A stretch of 5,273 nt of DNA, taken from contig DPAW01000207.1 in assembly GCA_003517285.1 (NCBI GenBank), forward strand, positions 2,615 through 7,887, read 5' to 3'. Below are positions 1 through 4,610 of the stretch, one piece after another. This DNA comes from Verrucomicrobiales bacterium (GTDB taxonomy: Bacteria > Verrucomicrobiota > Verrucomicrobiia > Limisphaerales > UBA1100). How positions within the stretch are numbered: the first letter of the stretch is position 1; every line of letters begins with the position of its first letter. The position numbers and the translations under genes are program-made. The notes beneath the pieces are model-generated. The model ran no database searches and was not told the DNA's origin. It saw nothing but the letters and a program-made list of their open reading frames with translations.

Positions 1-383
1 CGACCATGGGCTTCGAGAATAATGGGACCTGAACCCAAATCCTGCTCAGCTCCAATCATCTCCACGGGAAATTCAATCGGCTGCCCATCCAGCAGCATCA
101 CACTGAAAAACGGTTGCTCAGGCTCGGCTAATTCCGCTGCAGGAACTTCTGCCGGCGGCGCTTCGGTTGCCAACGGTGCAACGGGCACTGCAGGAGCGGG
201 AACTGGCTCAGGAGTTGTCGGCACAGTAGGAGCAGCAGCCGGCGGAGCTGGAGCTGCGGGTGCCGAGGCAGGAACGCCGCCGGGAGGCGCGGGTGCGGTC
301 GGGGGGGCAGGGGCAGGCACTCCGCCGGAAGGCGCGGGTGCGGCCGGTGGTGTAGGCGGTGTTGGAGGTTGGCCCTCGCTCAT
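1..383 (-). CDS. Pro/Ala-rich protein, N-terminal part (runs off left edge)
   Basis: The open frame starts at ATG 383-381 and continues past the left edge, giving 127 codons. An in-frame TAA lies three codons upstream, so this is the first possible ATG. Residues 1-88 are almost entirely Pro, Ala, Gly, Val and Thr, beginning MSEGQPPTPPTPP, and include a 15-residue repeat. This stretch should be disordered. From about residue 89 the composition becomes ordinary, with hydrophobic alternation (PFFSVMLLDGQPIEF, then VEMIGAEQDLGSGPIILEA), which looks like the start of a folded domain. There is no signal peptide and no clear Shine-Dalgarno site. The opposite strand is also open here, but its product is a Gly/Ala/Ser string without domain character, so I prefer the minus strand. 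It is divergent from the lactonase operon. I do not recognise the family and assign no function. Confidence 0.62.
   Translation of the reverse strand, partial: MSEGQPPTPPTPPAAPAPSGGVPAPAPPTAPAPPGGVPASAPAAPAPPAAAPTVPTTPEPVPAPAVPVAPLATEAPPAEVPAAELAEPEQPFFSVMLLDGQPIEFPVEMIGAEQDLGSGPIILEAHG
271..360. repeat. Two tandem 45-bp units coding for 15-residue Pro-rich repeats
   Basis: Positions 271-315 and 316-360 align at an offset of exactly 45 bases. The shared core GGCGCGGGTGCGG occurs at 286-298 and 331-343, and the first about 33 bases of each unit differ at only a few positions. On the minus strand they encode APAPSGGVPAPAPPT and APAPPGGVPASAPAA. Because the period is a multiple of three, copy number can change without breaking the frame. 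Low-complexity Pro/Ala coding DNA with GC-rich codons can also produce such similarity without true duplication. Confidence 0.6.
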
Positions 384-552
384 GTCTTTTTATGCTGGTT
401 GATTTGCTGCCGGTTGGGTGGCTCACAAATCGTGAAAATCCAATCTCAGCAGGGTCGCATCCATCCATGGATTCCCCGGCGTCCCTGCCGTAATCGGCAA
501 GTTATTAACACCAGCCCGCCGTACTGTCGACCCAATTTCCAGCGAAGGCAGC

Positions 553-1632
553 TTGCCCAGACGGCGTTCCCGCCCTAGCCTTGCCTTTCCCATGCAAGCT
601 CTCTTTGCTGCTTTACTCGTGGCGGTGTCGGCCGGAAAGGATCAGGCACTGCATCTTTATGAACTTAATCCCAAGACGGGCACCCTCGTGCAACGCGCCA
701 AATACGATCTCCCCGGATCGCCCGGATCGCAGTGTGTGAGCCCGGATGGCAACACGTTGTATGTCTCCGTGCGCTCGGCCAACAGCGTGGCGGCGTTTCG
801 CATTGATCACGGCAAGAAAACGCTCGTGCCCTTGGGGATCACGGAGATCGGTGCCAATGCCGCCTATGTGGCCACCGATCGCACGGGACGCACGCTGCTT
901 TGGGCCAGCTACAGCGGAGGTGTGGTGGGTAGCCATGCCATCGGCCGGAATGGCGCGGTGATCAAAAATCCCCTGAGCCTGATCGAAACGGCCCGGTGCG
1001 CGCATGCCATCCTGCCCGATACCTCCAACCGATTTGCCTTTGTGCCGCACACCGGCCCGAACGCGGTGTATCAGTTTCGGTTTGATGCCAAGACGGGCAA
1101 GCTCACCCGAAACGATCCGTTCACGGCCAAGCCGGCTGAGGGTCTGGAACCGCGCCATCTCGCTTTTCACCCGAAACTGCCCATTGTGTATTGCGATGAT
1201 GAAAAGGGCGACAGCGTCACGGCGTATGCGTTCGACCGCGCGACCGGCCAGCTCAAGGCCTTCCACACGGCCAGCACGTTGCCAGTGGGATTTGATGGCA
1301 GCAAAAACACCTGCGCAGATATTGAGATTTCGAATGACGGCAAGTTTGTGTACGCCTCCAACCGAGGCCACAACTCCATTGCCGGATTCGCTGTGAATCC
1401 CAAGACCGGCAAGCTCCGCAGCATTGGTCAATTTGCCACCGGCGAAATTCCGCGCTCCTTCAACCTCGGCCCGAATAACAAATGGCTGGTGGCCGCCGGC
1501 CAACGCTCGCATGACCTGCACATTTACGAACGCAACCCCAAGACCGGCAAACTCATCAAACACCGTCAACAACCCACCGGCCAAGGCCCCAGCTGGGTGC
1601 AGCTCATTCCTGTGCGAAAGGCGAAGCAATAG
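553..1632 (+). CDS. Exported seven-bladed beta-propeller lactonase (6-phosphogluconolactonase/YbhE-like family)
   Basis: The 359-residue product fits the Lactonase (PF10282) family in length and pattern. Propeller blades are marked by repeated turns of the type NPKTGTL (39-45), DAKTGKL (178-184), DRATGQL (228-234), NPKTGKL (282-288) and NPKTGKL (328-334). Family hallmarks are CAHAILPD (149-156), EPRHLAFHP (199-207), the DDEKGDSV stretch (215-222) and ADIEISNDGKFVYASNRG (255-272). H151, R201, E217 and R271 fall where, from memory, the family's proposed active-site His/Arg/Glu/Arg lie. Members hydrolyse sugar lactones or lactonise muconates; the substrate here is unknown. The TTG start at 553 has GAAGG four bases upstream and gives an Arg-rich n-region (PRRRSRP) before the hydrophobic core (15-26), ending VSA-G, a plausible signal peptide. 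ATG 592 is the alternative, but it lacks both positive charge and an RBS. This is the first gene of a three-gene operon; the next gene starts one base after its TAG. Confidence 0.92.
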   Translation: MPRRRSRPSLAFPMQALFAALLVAVSAGKDQALHLYELNPKTGTLVQRAKYDLPGSPGSQCVSPDGNTLYVSVRSANSVAAFRIDHGKKTLVPLGITEIGANAAYVATDRTGRTLLWASYSGGVVGSHAIGRNGAVIKNPLSLIETARCAHAILPDTSNRFAFVPHTGPNAVYQFRFDAKTGKLTRNDPFTAKPAEGLEPRHLAFHPKLPIVYCDDEKGDSVTAYAFDRATGQLKAFHTASTLPVGFDGSKNTCADIEISNDGKFVYASNRGHNSIAGFAVNPKTGKLRSIGQFATGEIPRSFNLGPNNKWLVAAGQRSHDLHIYERNPKTGKLIKHRQQPTGQGPSWVQLIPVRKAKQ

Positions 1633-1633
1633 C

Positions 1634-2122
1634 ATGTTCGCGCCGGAAGAATTTGTTTCCACGCTGACCGAGCTGGGCATCACGCATGTGGTGTGGATTC
1701 CCGACACCACGCTCGGCCAATGGGATGCCGCCCTGCGCGTCGCGCCGGAAATCGAGCTGGTTCAAGTCTGTCGCGAAGGCGAGGCGTGGGCGCTGGCAGC
1801 CGGCCTATATCTCGGCGGAGCCAAACCTATCGTGGTGATCCAATGCACCGGCCTGTTCGAAAGCGGCGATTCACTGCGCAATATTTTGCATGATTATCGG
1901 CTGCCCATTTACGGACTAATCGGGTACCGGAGTTTTCTCAATGCCGCCTCGTTGCCCGGCGATACCTGTTTGAAATTCACCGAACCTGTGCTGGACGCGT
2001 GGGCGTTGGACACCGTGTTCCTGAAAGACGAATCCATGAAACCCCAGTTTGCCGAGCATTACCGGAAATGCACTGAGCAACAAATCCCGGGTATTTGCCT
2101 GATGGCGGAGGGCGCTGCATGA
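1634..2122 (+). CDS. ThDP-dependent 2-oxoacid decarboxylase, alpha (PYR-domain) subunit, ComD-like
   Basis: The 162-residue protein corresponds to the N-terminal pyrimidine-binding half of phosphonopyruvate/sulfopyruvate decarboxylases, close to the length I recall for archaeal ComD (about 170). The segment VCREGEAWALAAGLYLGG (45-62) carries the conserved Glu (E48 by alignment with NEG in phosphonopyruvate decarboxylase), which would contact N1' of the cofactor pyrimidine. It is followed by VVIQCTGLFESGDSLRNIL (67-85), matching the QxSGLGN-type helix of the family. The catalytic unit needs the next gene's product. The start is ATG 1634, one base after the lactonase stop; GAAAGG lies 12 bases upstream, which is distant, so translational coupling is likely. 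The frame is open further upstream only as an overlap with the lactonase gene. Known relatives decarboxylate sulfopyruvate (coenzyme M synthesis or sulfolactate breakdown) or phosphonopyruvate (aminoethylphosphonate synthesis). The sequence alone does not decide the substrate, so I give no symbol. Confidence 0.88.
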   Translation: MFAPEEFVSTLTELGITHVVWIPDTTLGQWDAALRVAPEIELVQVCREGEAWALAAGLYLGGAKPIVVIQCTGLFESGDSLRNILHDYRLPIYGLIGYRSFLNAASLPGDTCLKFTEPVLDAWALDTVFLKDESMKPQFAEHYRKCTEQQIPGICLMAEGAA

Positions 2123-2718
2123 GCACCCCGCAAGCCATGCCGCTGGCCGAGGCGCTCGCGGTCGTTCATCAATACCGGGCGGACGCCGTGGTCATCACTA
2201 CTATGGGTGCCGCGCGCGAATGGCAAACGCTAGAGCCGCACCCCAAGGATCTCGTCTACATGCCCTCCAGCATGGGACAAGGCCCGCCGCTCGGCCTAGG
2301 CATTGCCATCGCCCAGCCGGATCAACGTGTGATTGTCGTGAACGGCGACGGCTGCATGTTAATGAACCTCGGCTGCCTAGTCACGCTTGCCGCGCAGGCA
2401 CCCAAAAACTTCACCCTCGTGGTGGTGGACAACGGCGTCTACGAAGTCACCGGCGGCCAGGCCACCATTGGGCACCCCACCAAACGCGCCGATGGCCAAC
2501 CCCTGAACTTCGCCGACCTAGCCCGCGCCGCCGGCTTCACTGAGGTGTATGAATTTGATGACGCCGAATCGTTCCGGTTCGAGCATGAGACCCTGCATGA
2601 ACCCGGCCCAGTCTACATTGTCCTCAAGACTAACCACCAAACTAAAGACATCAGCGCCCGCAGCCCAGGTCCACCTGCTGAACGAATTGAAGATTTCAGA
2701 ACATCATTACAATCATAG
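2119..2718 (+). CDS. ThDP-dependent 2-oxoacid decarboxylase, beta (PP-domain) subunit, ComE-like
   Basis: The 199-residue protein is the cofactor diphosphate-binding partner of the preceding gene. It has the ThDP/Mg motif GDG (76-78), followed after 26 residues by N105 in VVVDNGVYEVTGGQ (101-114). This tail strongly resembles the DNxVYxSTGGQ stretch of phosphonopyruvate and sulfopyruvate decarboxylases. MPSSMGQGPPLGLGIAIAQP (48-67) matches the family's GSMG-type segment. Start choice is firm: ATG 2119 overlaps the upstream TGA as ATGA, and GGAGGG (2107-2112) sits six bases before it. Two separate subunits favour the ComD/ComE architecture over the fused phosphonopyruvate decarboxylase (about 380 residues). 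No PEP mutase, sulfolactate dehydrogenase or aminotransferase gene lies beside it in this window, so the substrate is open. The C-terminal about 25 residues are polar and probably flexible. No hairpin terminator is visible directly after the stop. Confidence 0.9.
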   Translation: MSTPQAMPLAEALAVVHQYRADAVVITTMGAAREWQTLEPHPKDLVYMPSSMGQGPPLGLGIAIAQPDQRVIVVNGDGCMLMNLGCLVTLAAQAPKNFTLVVVDNGVYEVTGGQATIGHPTKRADGQPLNFADLARAAGFTEVYEFDDAESFRFEHETLHEPGPVYIVLKTNHQTKDISARSPGPPAERIEDFRTSLQS

Positions 2719-2732
2719 AAAGAATTTATAAT

Positions 2733-2760
2733 TCGACATTTATATATATTTTGGTATCCT
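2733..2760 (+). promoter_or_regulatory. Candidate sigma-70-type promoter for the DUF5684-like gene
   Basis: TCGACA (2733-2738, five of six to TTGACA) and TATCCT (2755-2760, four of six to TATAAT) are 16 bases apart. They lie in the only AT-rich stretch between the decarboxylase stop and the next start. The octamer ATTCGACA occurs at 2731-2738 and again at 2775-2782, 44 bases later, so one copy may be an operator rather than a -35 element. This is a consensus match only. Confidence 0.35.
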
Positions 2761-2790
2761 GACAAAGGCTTGTCATTCGACAGGTAAAAA

Positions 2791-2796
2791 AAGGAG
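2791..2796 (+). promoter_or_regulatory. Strong Shine-Dalgarno site of the DUF5684-like gene
   Basis: AAGGAG lies six bases before ATG 2803, preceded by a run of A. It is one of only two strong ribosome binding sites in the window; the other precedes the beta subunit. It fixes the start of the small membrane protein gene. Confidence 0.8.
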
Positions 2797-2802
2797 ACTC
2801 AA

Positions 2803-3258
2803 ATGGAACAGGAACTAAGTGGAGCAGAAGCAGGGGGAATCATTGCATTACTAGGAAGCATGTTGCTGGTAATTGGTGCAATAGGCTTGATTCTAATTAT
2901 TGGAATTTGGAGAACATTCTCAAAAGCCGGCAAACCCGGTTGGCATTCAATTATCCCGCTTCTAAATACGTACACACTTGCAGAAATTGGAGGTAAACCA
3001 GGGTGGTGGGGCATAGTTGCAGTTCTCGTTAACATTATCCCCTTCGTTGGAGCGCTTGCTTCCCTTGTTATGTTTGTAATGATATATGATGGAGTTGCAA
3101 AAGGTTTTGGAAAAGGCACGGGATTTACCGTAGGCCTAATACTTCTAAACCCTATTTTCATTTTAATCCTAGCTTTTGGGAATTCTCAATATACCGGCAT
3201 TGGTGGGCAACAAAGTAGTGAAAATTTTGTGGATGAAGAAACCCAACCTCAACCCTAA
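2803..3258 (+). CDS. Small membrane protein, DUF5684-like
   Basis: The 151-residue protein has three likely membrane segments: 12-36 (very hydrophobic, Ile/Leu/Gly), about 68-94 and 107-126. A short amphipathic link between the first two carries GKPGWHSIIPLLNTYTLAEI (43-62), and a second GGKPGWW follows at 63-69. The order 'KxGKPGW..IIPxxN.Y.L..I.GKPGWW', then 'AKGFGKGTGF' (99-108) and a final hydrophobic segment, is what I know as the DUF5684 family, whose function is unknown. The C-terminal tail (127-151) is polar and acidic. By hand count 2821-3240 is about 42% GC, against about 65% in the sampled decarboxylase and oxidoreductase genes. The gene has a strong RBS, a possible promoter of its own and a terminator immediately downstream, so it is probably a separate transcript. 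Composition suggests acquisition from elsewhere or relaxed codon use; no transposase is visible. Confidence 0.85.
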   Translation: MEQELSGAEAGGIIALLGSMLLVIGAIGLILIIGIWRTFSKAGKPGWHSIIPLLNTYTLAEIGGKPGWWGIVAVLVNIIPFVGALASLVMFVMIYDGVAKGFGKGTGFTVGLILLNPIFILILAFGNSQYTGIGGQQSSENFVDEETQPQP

Positions 3259-3278
3259 GAGAACCTAAAACTAGAACC

Positions 3279-3302
3279 AACCCGCCATCCGGCGGGTTTT
3301 TT
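3279..3302 (+). terminator. Rho-independent terminator after the DUF5684-like gene
   Basis: AACCCGCC (3279-3286), loop ATCC, and GGCGGGTT (3291-3298) form a perfect 8-bp stem, and a six-T run covers 3297-3302. It begins 20 bases after the stop codon. Read from the other strand the stem lacks a proper T-run, so it serves the plus-strand gene; the convergent oxidoreductase gene ends at 3385 beyond it. No comparable terminator for the oxidoreductase is visible in 3303-3384. Confidence 0.87.
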
Positions 3303-3384
3303 ATTACTACACCTTGCAACTGGATCCAATACGCTACCTGCTGAAGTTAAACAGCGTGCGTTTGATGGATAGGACTCGTCCGGA

Positions 3385-4497
3385 CTAAATCGTAAAGGCC
3401 GGCATGTCCACTCTGGCCCCACCCTGCTCAGTGCTTTGGTGAGCACAGATACCAACACAGGTCCAGTTAGCTGCTGTCTTGGCGTTTGGCCAAGGGTCAC
3501 GGTCTTCAACCAATGCGCTTAAAAATTCATTAACCATGTGCGGGTGACTACCTCCGTGGCCGCCTCCTTGCACAAAGGAAAGATGATCGGCGTCCTCAAT
3601 GGTTTGGGTGAATTTCTGAATGGGTTCGGGTAGTAGATGGGCGTAGTCGGGGATCTCCACCTTCTCAGGAATCTCCGCTTCTGGACGCTTGGCCACATGC
3701 AAGATGCTCGGCTCGCCCTCGACGAGGGTCCATTCAAAACTCTTTTTACTACCGTACACGTCAATGCTCTCGCGGTACTGCCGGGCGACATCGTACAGGA
3801 AGCGCCAGATGTGCGCAGAGAGGTCGCTGTCCTTAATCTTAATGTGGCAGCTCTCGACGGCGAATTTGTTGCCGCTCTTTTGCGCGATGTCTTCCCGAAC
3901 GGTGCCGCTGCCGAAACAACTGACGTACTCCGCAAGGCCATCGACCATGCCGAGGCAGGGGCTGACGACGTGCGTAGCGTAGTGCATCGGGATCATCTCC
4001 TCCCAGTAACTTGGCCATCCGTCCATGTCCTGCGGATGACTCGCGGCGAGGTACTGCAGTTTGCCGAGCTCGCCTTTATCGTACAGTTCTTTAATGAACA
4101 GAAACTCGCGGCTGTAGACGACCGTCTCGGCCATCATGTATTTAAGGCCGGTTTCATCGACGGCTTTGCACAGTTCCTCGCATTCCTCGATGGTCGTTGC
4201 CATCGGCACCGTGCACATCACATGCTTGCCGGCGCGCAGGGCCTTGATCGATTGCGGGGCGTGATCGGGGATGGGTGAGTTGATGTGCACGGCATCAATC
4301 TCCGGATCCTTTAACAGCTCATCGTAATTGGTGTAGCGTCTCTCGATGTTGAACTCATCAGCCACGGCGTTCATCTCCGCCTCATTGCGGCGGCAAACGG
4401 CAACGAGATTGGCATTCGGATGGGCCTGATGAATGGGGATAAATTCCGCGCCGAACCCAAGGCCGACGATGGCAATATTGAAAGTCTTATCACTCAT
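3385..4497 (-). CDS. Gfo/Idh/MocA-family oxidoreductase with a variant EKP motif
   Basis: The 370-residue protein has an N-terminal Rossmann fold with IAIVGLGFGAEFIP (8-21; glycines G12, G14, G16) for NAD(P), then a C-terminal alpha/beta substrate domain. The segment GKHVMCTVPMATTIEECEEL (90-109) is where the family normally has EKP; here the triplet is T96-V97-P98, so the usual lysine is absent. Further recognisable stretches are AETVVYSREF (123-132), MHYATHVVSPCLGM (171-184, H172 and H176 as candidate active-site residues), GGGHGGSHPHMVNEFLSAL (311-329) and NWTCVGICAHQSTEQGG (344-360). The last two are typical, from memory, of a subgroup common in planctomycetes and verrucomicrobia. It should be cytosolic and oxidise, reduce or epimerise a sugar or polyol; the substrate is unknown. 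ATG 4497 is chosen because it places the Rossmann motif normally; an upstream TTG adds 13 unrelated hydrophobic residues. There is no clear RBS. It is divergent from the PQQ dehydrogenase gene. Confidence 0.93.
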   Translation of the reverse strand: MSDKTFNIAIVGLGFGAEFIPIHQAHPNANLVAVCRRNEAEMNAVADEFNIERRYTNYDELLKDPEIDAVHINSPIPDHAPQSIKALRAGKHVMCTVPMATTIEECEELCKAVDETGLKYMMAETVVYSREFLFIKELYDKGELGKLQYLAASHPQDMDGWPSYWEEMIPMHYATHVVSPCLGMVDGLAEYVSCFGSGTVREDIAQKSGNKFAVESCHIKIKDSDLSAHIWRFLYDVARQYRESIDVYGSKKSFEWTLVEGEPSILHVAKRPEAEIPEKVEIPDYAHLLPEPIQKFTQTIEDADHLSFVQGGGHGGSHPHMVNEFLSALVEDRDPWPNAKTAANWTCVGICAHQSTEQGGARVDMPAFTI

Positions 4498-4610
4498 GGA
4501 GGCGAGAAAAGTAAAAAGTATAATGTGGAAAGTCAAAGCTACACCACACTTTTGAATTTTGCGTTGTGCTTTTTACTTTCGACTTTTTTTGTATCACTTA
4601 GGCTCCCTCC
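4498..4610. promoter_or_regulatory. AT-rich divergent intergenic region with overlapping -10-like hexamers and an inverted repeat
   Basis: This 113-bp region separates the start codons of the oxidoreductase (minus) and the PQQ dehydrogenase (plus). TATAAT occurs at 4519-4524 on the plus strand, and TATACT at 4522-4517 on the minus strand, sharing four bases. Neither has a good -35 at 16-18 bases. An 11-bp inverted repeat pairs AAAGTAAAAAG (4508-4518) with CTTTTTACTTT (4569-4579). A smaller dyad, TGTGG (4524-4528) with CCACA (4544-4548), lies between. The region must hold at least one promoter, but the exact elements are uncertain. Confidence 0.45.

Noticed and set aside
22..402. Plus-strand open frame giving a Gly/Ala/Ser-rich 126-residue product
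   Set aside because: It is the complement of the Pro/Ala-rich minus-strand gene. The minus reading changes into normal protein-like sequence near the window edge, the plus reading does not.
463..472. Ten-base palindrome ATCCATGGAT in the left intergenic region
   Set aside because: It is a single short palindrome without a partner copy or nearby promoter match, and could be chance.
486..499. Small hairpin TGCCG-TAAT-CGGCA between the divergent genes
   Set aside because: The stem is five base pairs with no T-run on either strand, which is too weak to call a terminator or operator.
613..1710. Long open frame (about 365 codons) on the minus strand opposite the lactonase gene
   Set aside because: It is the antisense of a strongly recognisable lactonase. 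Its translation shows no domain and is rich in residues expected from the complement of GC-rich codons.
3331..3361. Imperfect inverted repeat (ACGC...GCTG / CAGC...GCGT) downstream of the oxidoreductase
   Set aside because: The stem is interrupted and there is no T-run on the minus strand next to it, so it does not qualify as a terminator.
3637..4278. Plus-strand open frame of about 213 codons within the oxidoreductase gene
   Set aside because: It lies opposite the Gfo/Idh/MocA gene, whose motifs are continuous on the minus strand; it has no supporting domain.
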